Assembly (NCBI GenBank): GCA_024642645.1
Contig: JAHEAS010000145.1
Location: forward strand, 1 to 7,684
Source of the DNA: Saprospirales bacterium
GTDB taxonomy: Bacteria; Bacteroidota; Bacteroidia; Chitinophagales; Saprospiraceae
Length of the DNA stretch: 7,684 nt
Reading direction: 5' to 3'
The notes under the pieces were generated by a model that searched no databases, was not told where the DNA came from, and saw nothing but the letters and a program-made list of their open reading frames with translations. The translations under genes were made by a program, and so were the position numbers. Below, one piece after another: positions 1 to 6,630 of the stretch (position 1 is its first letter; every line of letters starts with the position of its first letter).

Positions 1-980
1 CCCAGCGCGGCCTTGTTGACGAACTCGGCATCGGCCAGGAAGGGCCGGGCCATGCTCACCATGTCGGCGCTGCCATCGGCCAGCACCTGCTCGGCCACTT
101 CGGGCATGTTGATGCGGTTGGTGGTGATGAGCGGGATGCCCACCTTGCCCATCAGCCGCTTCGTCACCCAGGCGAAGCCCGCCCGTGGCACCATTGTGGC
201 GATGGTCGGGACACGGGCCTCGTGCCAGCCGATACCTGTATTGATGATGGTGGCACCCGCTTTTTCGATTTGCTGCGCAAGGAGTTCCACCTCCTCCCAC
301 GAGCTGCCATCCTCCACGAGGTCGAGCATGGAAAGGCGGTAGATAATGATGAAATTCGGGCCGACAGCCGCTCGGATTTGCCGCACGATTTCGAGGGGAA
401 AACGGGTTCGGTTTTCAAAGCTGCCGCCCCATTCGTCGGTGCGCTTGTTGGTTTTCGAGACGATGAACTCGTTGAGGAGATAACCCTCGCTGCCCATCAC
501 CTCCACACCGTCGTAGCCAGCGTCCTGCGCCAGTTTTGCGCAGCGAACAAAATCGGCGATTGTGCGCCGAACGCCCCAACCCGTGAGCGCCCACGGCTTA
601 AACGGGGAGATGGGAGACTGAATCGCCGAAGGTGCCACCGCCAACGGGTGGTAGCCGTAGCGCCCGGCGTGCAGGATTTGCATGCAGATTTTTCCGCCAT
701 CGGCGTGCACAGCCTGTGTTACGATTTGATGTTCCCGAACATGCTTGCCGTTCGCCATTCGAGCGGCGAAAGGCGATACCCAGCCCTGCCGATTTGGGGC
801 TATGCCCCCTGTGACGATGAGGCCTACTCCTCCCCTCGCCCGCTCGGCAAAGTAGGCAGCCATGCGCTCGAAGCCGTTTTTGGTTTCCTCCAGGCCGGTG
901 TGCATGCTGCCCATGAGCACCCGGTTGGGGAGGGTGGTGAAGCCAAGGTCGAGGGGAGCGAAGAGGTGGGGAAAATTCAT
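1..980 (-). CDS. fadH: 2,4-dienoyl-CoA reductase (NADH:flavin oxidoreductase, Old Yellow Enzyme family), 3' end cut by window edge
   Basis: The minus frame is open from ATG at 980 to base 1 with no stop, giving 326 codons of the N-terminal TIM-barrel half. The sequence follows E. coli FadH (recalled, not aligned by program) closely. It has LFAPLDLGFTTL at 6-17, VLMGSMHTGLEE at 21-32, LHAGRY at 103-108, GYDGVEVMGSEGYL at 155-168, IIIYRLSMLDLVEDG at 211-225, INTGIGWHEAR at 246-256 and SMARPFLADAE at 309-319. Tyr167 and His253 match the E. coli active-site Tyr166 and His252. The family uses NADPH, FMN, FAD and a 4Fe-4S cluster to reduce 2,4-dienoyl-CoA during beta-oxidation of unsaturated fatty acids in the cytoplasm. 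The cluster cysteines and the C-terminal FAD/NADPH half (full length about 670 residues) would lie left of base 1. The ATG gives the same N-terminus as E. coli. It is transcribed divergently from the lipoprotein gene at 1213. A related NADH:flavin oxidoreductase with another substrate is possible, but the match makes FadH likely. Confidence 0.92.
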   Translation of the reverse strand, partial: MNFPHLFAPLDLGFTTLPNRVLMGSMHTGLEETKNGFERMAAYFAERARGGVGLIVTGGIAPNRQGWVSPFAARMANGKHVREHQIVTQAVHADGGKICMQILHAGRYGYHPLAVAPSAIQSPISPFKPWALTGWGVRRTIADFVRCAKLAQDAGYDGVEVMGSEGYLLNEFIVSKTNKRTDEWGGSFENRTRFPLEIVRQIRAAVGPNFIIIYRLSMLDLVEDGSSWEEVELLAQQIEKAGATIINTGIGWHEARVPTIATMVPRAGFAWVTKRLMGKVGIPLITTNRINMPEVAEQVLADGSADMVSMARPFLADAEFVNKAAL

Positions 981-1015
981 GAATGGAGAATTAAAAATTG
1001 AAAATTGAGAGTGGC

Positions 1016-1023
1016 CAAAGTTA
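1016..1023 (-). promoter_or_regulatory. Candidate -7 box of the fadH promoter
   Basis: On the minus strand this reads TAACTTTG, a perfect match to the Bacteroidota -7 consensus TAnnTTTG. It lies 35 bases upstream of the fadH ATG, so the predicted transcript has a leader of roughly 30 nt. The -33 region has only a T-rich run (GCGTTTTC) and not a clean TTG. The box is seen directly; promoter function is inferred. Confidence 0.45.
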
Positions 1024-1047
1024 GGCAGTGGAACGGGAAAACGCTTG

Positions 1048-1218
1048 TCTTTTCACTTTTTCCTTTTACCATGAAATAGTTTATAGAACTTTGCGCCTTA
1101 TTTTTAACCAATTAAGTATTGGGTTCAAACTAAAAACAAGCCCTTCGTCAGCCATCTTGGCAAGCTCCGGCCGCTACTTTTTACTTTGTTCTTTTTACTT
1201 TTTCCTTGTATCATGAAA
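1048..1218 (+). repeat. Imperfect direct repeat of a leader plus start codon (copies 1048-1076 and 1190-1218)
   Basis: Two 29-base segments 142 bases apart match at 26 of 29 positions. Each has the form TCTTTT[CT]ACTTTTTCC, then a short variable stretch, then ATGAAA. The second copy contains the start of the lipoprotein gene at 1213. The first runs ATG AAA TAG and so stops after two codons. The 23 bases before each ATG are low-complexity pyrimidine sequence, so some of the similarity could be compositional. The shared register of both ATGAAA words argues for a duplication or a remnant gene start. Confidence 0.5.
1157..1188 (+). promoter_or_regulatory. Candidate promoter of the lipoprotein gene
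   Basis: TTG at 1157-1159 is followed after 21 bases by TTACTTTG at 1181-1188. This is close to the Bacteroidota pattern TTG-N(17-23)-TAnnTTTG, with one mismatch in the -7 box. It lies 24 bases before the ATG at 1213, giving a very short leader. A second, weaker -7-like word, GAACTTTG, is at 1086-1093. Assignment rests on pattern only. Confidence 0.35.
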
Positions 1219-1647
1219 AATTCAACCAAACTGTTTGTTGCTGTGGCCGTGTTGGCTGCTAGCTGTGCTCCGAAAAAAGACAAGTACGAAGAATTCGCCG
1301 ATGACCTCTGCGTCTGCATGACGCCAATGGCCAATTTCCAGAAAGAAATTACCGCCATGTTCGAGAGTGGACAGCAGGACTCGGTGATGGCAATGATGGC
1401 AAAAGGTCAAAAAATTGACGAAGATGGCCAAGCTTGCATCGCTGCACTAGAAAAAAAGCACGGCAAAATCGAAGGTGAGGAGGCCGAAAACAAAGCGATG
1501 GATGCGCTCCGCAAAGTCTGCCCAGAAATCGTGGCACTGATGGAAGAGGCTTCTGCGCCCAACATGAACCCTGAGGACATGCTCGAAGAGGAAGAAATGC
1601 GGCTACCTGAAGAAATGCCTATACCTGCACAAGAGGAAGAAAAATAG
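1213..1647 (+). CDS. Small secreted lipoprotein, cysteine-containing with acidic C-terminus, function unknown
   Basis: This encodes 144 residues. I chose ATG 1213 over the in-frame ATG at 1186 because it gives a compact lipoprotein signal: MKNSTK, a hydrophobic stretch at 7-17, then AASC with the lipidated Cys at 18. The mature protein should therefore be anchored in the inner or outer membrane. After a lysine-rich linker come a Cys-X-Cys pair (C33, C35) in a DDLCVCM context, C75 and C103, in what look like amphipathic helices. Those four cysteines could form two disulfides or bind a metal; this is inference. The last ~35 residues are very rich in Glu, Met and Pro. I recognise no named family; small lipoproteins with a DxCxC start are common in Bacteroidota. 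The gene stands alone, divergent from fadH and convergent with ftsK. No Shine-Dalgarno sequence is evident before the ATG. Confidence 0.78.
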   Translation: MKNSTKLFVAVAVLAASCAPKKDKYEEFADDLCVCMTPMANFQKEITAMFESGQQDSVMAMMAKGQKIDEDGQACIAALEKKHGKIEGEEAENKAMDALRKVCPEIVALMEEASAPNMNPEDMLEEEEMRLPEEMPIPAQEEEK

Positions 1648-1695
1648 TGCAGTTTTTTTTTGAAGATATTTTTGAAAAAAATCATGTAAAAGAAA

Positions 1696-1725
1696 AAGCC
1701 CGGTGGACTTGCGTTCACCGGGCTT
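1696..1725 (-). terminator. Intrinsic terminator downstream of ftsK, possibly bidirectional
   Basis: The arms AAGCCCGGTG (1696-1705) and CACCGGGCTT (1716-1725) are perfectly complementary. The stem extends three more pairs, one of them G-U, to a four-base loop at 1709-1712. On the minus strand the stem is followed by TTTTTCTTTT, so it fits as the ftsK terminator 46 bases past the stop. On the plus strand the following bases are less T-rich, so it would terminate the lipoprotein transcript less well. Confidence 0.8.
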
Positions 1726-1770
1726 GATTATTTCCTTGACGAATCTTACACCGTTCAAGGATTTTGCCTC

Positions 1771-4278
1771 CTATTTCCTATTCTTCCACTTATCCAAATA
1801 TCGTTCCAACTCGGTCTCATCATATAATAAAACTTCTCTAGGCTTGGATCCTTCTGCAGGCCCTACCACACCTATCGCTTCTAATTGATCCATAATACGT
1901 CCGGCGCGGTTATAACCTAGTTTCAACCGACGCTGAATCATGGACGTAGAACCGTGCTGACTCGCCAAAACTAGGCGTGCCGCATCCATGAGCATATCGT
2001 CCATGTCGTTCGGGTCAAAGGCGCCCATTTCGCCCATCTCCTCATCATCGCCGTGGTATTCTGGCAAGTAAAATGGCTCTGGATAACCCTTCTGGTCGTA
2101 GATGAATTTTATCACTTGGTCCACTTCGGGCGTGTCCACGAAGGGACACTGGAGGCGCACCATGTCGCCACCAACGGAGAAAAGCATGTCGCCTCGACCC
2201 ACCAACTGCTCGGCACCACTGGCATCGAGGATGGTGCGGGAATCCACTTTTGCCGACACTTTGTAGGCGATACGGGCCGGGAAGTTGGCCTTGATGACTC
2301 CGGTAATGATATTCACCGAAGGCCGTTGAGTGGCGATGATGAGGTGTATGCCCACCGCCCGTGCCAACTGCGCCAACCGCCCGATGGGCAATTCGATTTC
2401 CTTTCCGGCGGTCATGATGAGGTCAGCAAATTCGTCAATCACCAGTATGATAAACGGCATAAAATTATGGCCGTTGTTGGGGTTGAGCTTACGGGCCACG
2501 AACCTCTCGTTGTACTCGCCGATGTTGCGGACATGCGCCTTTTTCATCAAGTCGTAACGGGTATCCATTTCGATGACGAGGGAGTTCAGCGTGTTCACTA
2601 CCCGTTTGGTGTCGGTGGTGATAGGCTCCTCTTGGCCGGGCAAAAAGGCAAGAAAATGGTTCAAAAGGCGGGCGTAAGGGAAAAGCTCGACCTTTTTTGG
2701 GTCAATGAGCACCAACTTGACCTGCGACGGGTGCTTTTTGTACAAAATCGAAAGCAGGACGGCGTTGATACCGACTGATTTGCCCTGACCCGTGGCACCT
2801 GCGATGAGCAAGTGTGGCATTTTTGCCAAATCCACCACAAACACTTCGTTGGAGATGGATTTGCCGAGGGCAATGGGCAGGTCCATCTTCGAGCGCTTGA
2901 ACTTGTCGGACATGAGCAGCTCTTTCAGCGCTACGATTTGCTTATTCTTGTTCGGCACCTCAATACCGATGGTTCCCCTGCCGGGTATCGGAGCGATAAT
3001 GCGGATGCCCAAAGCCGAAAGACTTAGTGCAATGTCGTCCTCCAGGTTTTTTATCCTCGAAATGCGGACGCCGGGCGCTGGCACGATTTCGTACAGCGTG
3101 ACCGTCGGGCCGATAGTCGCCCGGATTTTCACGATTTCTATCTTGTAGTTGAGTAGTGTCTCAACAATATGGTCTTTGTTGGCCTCCAATTCTCCACGAT
3201 CCACTTCCACTTTTTGGTCGGCGTAGTCGAAGAGCAGCGACATGACGGGGTGCTCGTAGGAAGACAATTCCAAAGTAGGGTCGTAGGGCTCGCTGAAATT
3301 TTGGGAATCTTGCGTGACGGCCATTTCAGGGAACAACGAGGGCTGCGGCTCAATGCTGGCAGCCGGCACGGTGGAAATTTGCGCCAGCAACTCATCTGTT
3401 GCCGGTGTTTCTTCGAGTGGGTTCTCAGTGATTTCAAAATCAGAATCACCTGGCTTTAGCGAGGGCAGTTTGTCTGCCGTGCTTTTTTCCACGACGCTGA
3501 AGTCGCCATCGTCGCCGTCGTTGAGGCCGACTTTCTTCGGCCCAACTGCACGAGCGTCTGAAGGCGTTTTCTTGTTCGGTTCAGTAAAATCGTCAGAGGT
3601 TGCAGTGGAGTGCGGCCGTTTACGTGTGCCGTAACGGCGGTTGAGTATGTCGCTGAACCAAAGTTTGGTTTCGTACCAAGCTGATTGCGGGGTGAGTTCG
3701 TTGAAATTGGGGTTGACAAACCAGACAATAATGCCCACAAAAATGGCAAGAAACAGTACCGCCATTCCCAAAACCCCCACGAAGCCCGTCATCATCGTAC
3801 TGACTTTCTCCCCGAATGCACCACCCCACGGGAAAGTGGCCTCGCCAAAAATAAACTCAAAAAATACGGAAGCCAATACCATGATAACCAGCCATTGCCG
3901 AAGCACCAACCGATGCGCCCGCAACGGAATCCGTTTTATCATTGACCACCCGTAAATGGCCACGAGATAAACGAGAATGAAAGATGGCAAACCGAAGCCC
4001 CACCAAAAAAAGGTATTGGACACAATGGCACCTAACTTCCCCAACATGTTGGAAGCCTGAAAACCCTCGCTGAAAAGCTCGGACATCGGCTTGTTGTTCA
4101 CCTCAGCGTAATCGTCCGTCCAGGTAAACAAATAGGAAAAAAAGGAAATAAAAAGGTATGCCGCTATCAAAAGCAGCAACACGCCCATCAGCTTAGGAAT
4201 GCGGTCGTCGTTGCCTAAATTAAAGGAAAGTTGTTTTGGATTTTTTTTGACTGCCACTGCTTCGTGTGCTTCTGCCAC
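1771..4278 (-). CDS. ftsK: DNA translocase FtsK (FtsK/SpoIIIE family)
   Basis: This encodes a complete 835-residue membrane-anchored DNA pump that moves chromosome ends across the closing septum and activates dimer resolution. Four membrane segments lie at about 30-50, 87-112, 124-145 and 165-188. A low-complexity acidic linker spans about 200-340. The alpha/beta motor begins near YEHPVMSLLF (341-350). Walker A is GATGQGKS at 494-501 and Walker B is ILVIDE at 611-616, with ATQRPSVNIITGVIK at 649-663 and LDASGAEQLVGRGDML at 684-699. A C-terminal winged-helix gamma domain at about 764-820 ends in GSKPREVLL. The start is GTG at 4278: an in-frame TAG lies 18 bases upstream, and the first in-frame ATG (Met31) falls at the first membrane segment. 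A second GTG at codon 8 is a possible alternative. The order of domains and length are normal. The gene lies downstream of radC on the same strand but has its own promoter candidate. Confidence 0.97.
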   Translation of the reverse strand: MAEAHEAVAVKKNPKQLSFNLGNDDRIPKLMGVLLLLIAAYLFISFFSYLFTWTDDYAEVNNKPMSELFSEGFQASNMLGKLGAIVSNTFFWWGFGLPSFILVYLVAIYGWSMIKRIPLRAHRLVLRQWLVIMVLASVFFEFIFGEATFPWGGAFGEKVSTMMTGFVGVLGMAVLFLAIFVGIIVWFVNPNFNELTPQSAWYETKLWFSDILNRRYGTRKRPHSTATSDDFTEPNKKTPSDARAVGPKKVGLNDGDDGDFSVVEKSTADKLPSLKPGDSDFEITENPLEETPATDELLAQISTVPAASIEPQPSLFPEMAVTQDSQNFSEPYDPTLELSSYEHPVMSLLFDYADQKVEVDRGELEANKDHIVETLLNYKIEIVKIRATIGPTVTLYEIVPAPGVRISRIKNLEDDIALSLSALGIRIIAPIPGRGTIGIEVPNKNKQIVALKELLMSDKFKRSKMDLPIALGKSISNEVFVVDLAKMPHLLIAGATGQGKSVGINAVLLSILYKKHPSQVKLVLIDPKKVELFPYARLLNHFLAFLPGQEEPITTDTKRVVNTLNSLVIEMDTRYDLMKKAHVRNIGEYNERFVARKLNPNNGHNFMPFIILVIDEFADLIMTAGKEIELPIGRLAQLARAVGIHLIIATQRPSVNIITGVIKANFPARIAYKVSAKVDSRTILDASGAEQLVGRGDMLFSVGGDMVRLQCPFVDTPEVDQVIKFIYDQKGYPEPFYLPEYHGDDEEMGEMGAFDPNDMDDMLMDAARLVLASQHGSTSMIQRRLKLGYNRAGRIMDQLEAIGVVGPAEGSKPREVLLYDETELERYLDKWKNRK

Positions 4279-4357
4279 TTGGCGGGTTTGAAATTGCTAA
4301 ATTTCTAACTGCGGTGCCTGGCAAGGTTTTGTTGAAATATGTTTGTAAAATCAGCGG

Positions 4358-4365
4358 CAAAGGTA
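4358..4365 (-). promoter_or_regulatory. Candidate -7 box of the ftsK promoter
   Basis: The minus strand reads TACCTTTG, a perfect TAnnTTTG match 79 bases upstream of the GTG start. A T-rich run lies about 22-27 bases further upstream, where the -33 element would be expected, but there is no clear TTG. This suggests ftsK can be transcribed independently of radC, with a leader of about 70 nt. Confidence 0.5.
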
Positions 4366-4419
4366 GCTAATCTGATTGGTATGGTGAAAAAAGCGGGTGC
4401 ATGTATGTCGAAATTTATC

Positions 4420-4485
4420 TTGAATTGTTGGATTGATGTATTGTTATCATGATACGAGTAACAATAAAACAATTCAGCAATTCAA
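4420..4485. repeat. Long imperfect inverted repeat in the radC-ftsK gap
   Basis: The 27-base arms 4420-4446 and 4459-4485 pair at 23 positions, plus two G-T wobbles and two mismatches, around a 12-base loop. The innermost eight pairs (TATTGTTA / TAACAATA) are perfect. The loop side adds a 10-base palindrome, TATCATGATA, at 4445-4454. The structure is A/T-rich, begins 10 bases after the radC stop and lacks a T-run. It may attenuate or stabilise the radC message or be a dispersed intergenic repeat; its role is not evident. Confidence 0.65.
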
Positions 4486-4495
4486 CAACCCCTTC

Positions 4496-5200
4496 TCATA
4501 TAAACCCTTGGTCCAAAAAACTGAAATATCCACCATCGGCGATGATGAGGTGATCCACCAAAGGTAATCCGATGGCTTCGCCGATGTTTTTCATTTTTTT
4601 GGTCAAATCAATGTCCGCTTGGCTGGGTCGCAGTGCACCAGAGGGGTGGTTATGGGCAACAATGATGGCTGAGGCATTGCCTTCCAGCGCTCTTCGGAAC
4701 ACAATTCTGGAATCCATGATGGTGGCGTCCGTGCCGCCAATGCTGAGTTTGTCCTTACCGATTACCTTGTTCTTCTTGCTCAAAAACAGCACCCAACTCT
4801 CCTCGTGCGGCAGGTCAAGCAGTAGTGGGGCAAGGATGTTGTAGGCATCCCGGCTGCCCCTGATTTCGGGGCGCTCGGGGAGGTCGGCGGTTTGGCGACG
4901 GCGGCCCAGTTCCAGTGCAGCGGCGATGGTGATGGCCTTGGCTTCGCCAATCCCCTTGAACTTCATCAACTCGGCCACACTGCGCTTGCCGAGGTCGTTC
5001 AGGTTTTTTCCTACAGAATCGAGGATGCGCTGCGAGAGCGCCAGCGCCGACTCGTTGCGGCTGCCGGAGCCGATGAGTATGGCGATAAGTTCGGCGTCGG
5101 AAAGGGTTTGGCGACCATTGGCCAGCAGTTTTTCACGGGGGCGGTCGTCTTCAGCCCAAGCCGTGATGGGCAGGCTGGCGGGGAGTGGGTAGTTTTGCAT
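4496..5200 (-). CDS. radC: RadC family JAB1/MPN+ domain protein
   Basis: This encodes 234 residues, the usual length for the family, starting at ATG 5200. The N-terminal part holds DDRPREKLL (18-26) and SDAELIAILIGSG (34-46). A helix-hairpin-helix at about 78-102 contains FKGIGEAKA. The C-terminal JAB domain carries the metalloprotease-like motif HNHPSG at 183-188 followed by PSQAD, giving His183, His185 and Asp196 as zinc ligands. Glu133 or Glu134 lies near the expected catalytic position. RadC was named for a repair phenotype later traced to recG in E. coli, so its actual role is unresolved. Homologues occur both in core genomes and on mobile elements. Here the gene sits directly upstream of ftsK and next to no mobile genes, so it looks like the core copy. 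It is preceded by a terminator and has only a weak -7-like word, CAGGTTTG, upstream. It could be co-transcribed with ftsK. Confidence 0.95.
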   Translation of the reverse strand: MQNYPLPASLPITAWAEDDRPREKLLANGRQTLSDAELIAILIGSGSRNESALALSQRILDSVGKNLNDLGKRSVAELMKFKGIGEAKAITIAAALELGRRRQTADLPERPEIRGSRDAYNILAPLLLDLPHEESWVLFLSKKNKVIGKDKLSIGGTDATIMDSRIVFRRALEGNASAIIVAHNHPSGALRPSQADIDLTKKMKNIGEAIGLPLVDHLIIADGGYFSFLDQGFI

Positions 5201-5263
5201 AGTATGTTTGTTTCAGATGGGTTGTTAATCCTGTTGCAAACCTGTAGCATGTTTACGAAGAAA

Positions 5264-5305
5264 AAAACGTGTGCGCCAAATGGTTTCCCGCAACGCACAC
5301 GTTTT
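5264..5305 (-). terminator. Intrinsic terminator of the 405-residue secreted protein gene
   Basis: The twelve-base arms 5264-5275 and 5294-5305 (AAAACGTGTGCG / CGCACACGTTTT) are perfectly complementary around an 18-base loop. On the minus strand the GC part is followed by seven T (5267 down to 5261). It starts 10 bases past the stop codon of the gene ending at 5315, so that gene is terminated before radC. Confidence 0.82.
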
Positions 5306-5314
5306 GAAGCCGTT

Positions 5315-6532
5315 TTATTCAACAACCAACTTCACAGTCTGGCTTCCCTTGTTCCCTTGATATTGGGCCATGTAAATGCCCGGTACCAATCCACTGACCT
5401 CCGCTTGGGTGTCTCCGTTCAATTTGACACGGCGAACCACCTGCCCGGCAGCATTGTAAACGTTCATCCGTCCGCTGACCTGCTCGGTGAAGAAAAGCTG
5501 CACAGTCTCGTGCGCAGGATTGGGGAAGGCAGTGAATATGCTGGGCTGCAGCACCACTTCATCGGCATCGGTGAATAGTACCGTCCAGTTCAGGTAACTG
5601 GCGAGGATTTCGTAGCCATCGTCCTTGAAAAGATGGGCATCATAAAAGTTGCTAGGAACCAGGCTATCGGGCATAGGGTCAAACCAGATATCGCCATTTG
5701 CGCCATCTACATATTTGTAGGTTATGGAAGGCACACCACCCGCACCGGGGTCTGGTATATCGCCAGCATGGTAAATGCCCACCCAATCGTAGAGCGAACC
5801 ACTGCCGCCTGTAAAATGGAAAGTGTTGTACCAGTTCGATGAAAGCGTGCCAACGGGGTTCAGGCTGGGGGCCAACGCCTCGTAAACGGTGAAAGTGGTG
5901 CTGGCATATTTGTTATAACCATCACAGCAGAACAGGTGGGCATCGTAGTTGCCGGGCACGAGAACGGCCGGGTCGTCAAAAACAACCGACCCTTCAGCGC
6001 CAGGCACGTATTGGTACAACAGTGACCCGTCCGTACCTGGCACTGCCCCTGCAGCATAAATTCCAATCCAATCCAAGGGGTCGCCAGTGCTACCAGTATA
6101 TTCAAAAGTAACTGGCTGCCCAACCACAGGATAAGTGGTGGCAGCTATGCTCGCCGGAGCAGCACCCACGACTGTAAATGTAGCAGAAGCGAGGATGTTG
6201 TACCCATCGCAGCAAAACAAGTGTACATCGTAGTCGCCATTGGGCAGGTTTCCGGGAAAGGTGAGCGTGCCAGCGGCAACGATGGTGCTTGAGCCGGATT
6301 GCCCGCTGCCGTTAGTGTATCCCCAATTGATGGACGCCACGCCACCATTGCCCGGGTCGGGCGAGTCGCCTGCATTGTAAATGCCAATCCAATCCGTGGC
6401 AATTGTGGAACCCGTAAAGTCGAAAACCATGTCAACCCCATTCTGGAACGGCGCTCCGACCGGGGTCACGCTTTGCCCATACATCTGGGCTGCTGACAGG
6501 GTGAATAAAATAAAGAGTAGAAAATTTTTCAT
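5315..6532 (-). CDS. Secreted three-module protein with T9SS type A sorting domain
   Basis: This encodes 405 residues. A signal peptide at 1-20 (MKNFLLFILF, then Ala/Gln-rich) is followed by three related modules at about 21-122, 123-216 and 217-318. Each has a DW[IV]GIY strand (47, 154, 249), a short acidic or Gly/Pro loop such as AGDSPDPGNGG, and a closing HLFCCDGYN-type strand (104, 199, 300). Modules 1 and 2 keep adjacent cysteines (107-108, 202-203); module 3 has Lys-Asp there. The last ~77 residues (PNPAHETVQLFF to KLVVE) match the T9SS type A C-terminal sorting domain, so the protein should be exported through the outer membrane and released or anchored at the surface. The modules look like beta-sandwiches; DW[IV]GIY recalls SKICH and phosphatase-associated Ig-like domains, a loose recollection only. 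The function is unknown. It lies downstream of a PhoD-like phosphatase on the same strand but is separated by 419 bp containing a large palindrome, so operon linkage is doubtful. Confidence 0.92.
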   Translation of the reverse strand: MKNFLLFILFTLSAAQMYGQSVTPVGAPFQNGVDMVFDFTGSTIATDWIGIYNAGDSPDPGNGGVASINWGYTNGSGQSGSSTIVAAGTLTFPGNLPNGDYDVHLFCCDGYNILASATFTVVGAAPASIAATTYPVVGQPVTFEYTGSTGDPLDWIGIYAAGAVPGTDGSLLYQYVPGAEGSVVFDDPAVLVPGNYDAHLFCCDGYNKYASTTFTVYEALAPSLNPVGTLSSNWYNTFHFTGGSGSLYDWVGIYHAGDIPDPGAGGVPSITYKYVDGANGDIWFDPMPDSLVPSNFYDAHLFKDDGYEILASYLNWTVLFTDADEVVLQPSIFTAFPNPAHETVQLFFTEQVSGRMNVYNAAGQVVRRVKLNGDTQAEVSGLVPGIYMAQYQGNKGSQTVKLVVE

Positions 6533-6568
6533 GTGAAAAGTGGTTTGTTCACAACATCCGTTTTAAGA

Positions 6569-6600
6569 TAAACTGTATGCTGCAATGGTGAAAAATTCAA
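6569..6600 (-). promoter_or_regulatory. Weak candidate promoter of the three-module protein gene
   Basis: On the minus strand TTG (6600-6598) is followed after 20 bases by TACAGTTTA (6577-6569). The spacing fits the Bacteroidota promoter, but the -7 box departs from TAnnTTTG. No better match was seen between the ATG at 6532 and the palindromic element. This is tentative. Confidence 0.25.
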
Positions 6601-6630
6601 GTTAGGAACGATAAAAAAATAACTTCCCGA

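Noticed and set aside
222..1001. Open frame of 259 codons on the plus strand
   Set aside because: It lies antisense to the FadH frame, which carries clear family motifs throughout; its translation shows no recognisable domain.
1186..1212. Upstream ATG extension of the lipoprotein gene
   Set aside because: It would add nine residues (MFFLLFPCI) ahead of MKNSTK, place the charged region inside the signal sequence and overlap the candidate promoter.
1640..1682. A/T-rich stretch after the lipoprotein stop as a separate terminator
   Set aside because: T-runs and A-runs could pair, but the stem would be all A-U and weak; the GC-rich hairpin at 1696-1725 is the better terminator.
2053..2778. Open frame of 241 codons on the plus strand
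   Set aside because: It is antisense to the conserved ATPase motor of FtsK and its translation is His/Val-rich without motifs.
4892..5578. Open frame of 228 codons on the plus strand
   Set aside because: It runs antisense across radC, the terminator and the end of the secreted protein gene, so it cannot be a real gene alongside them.
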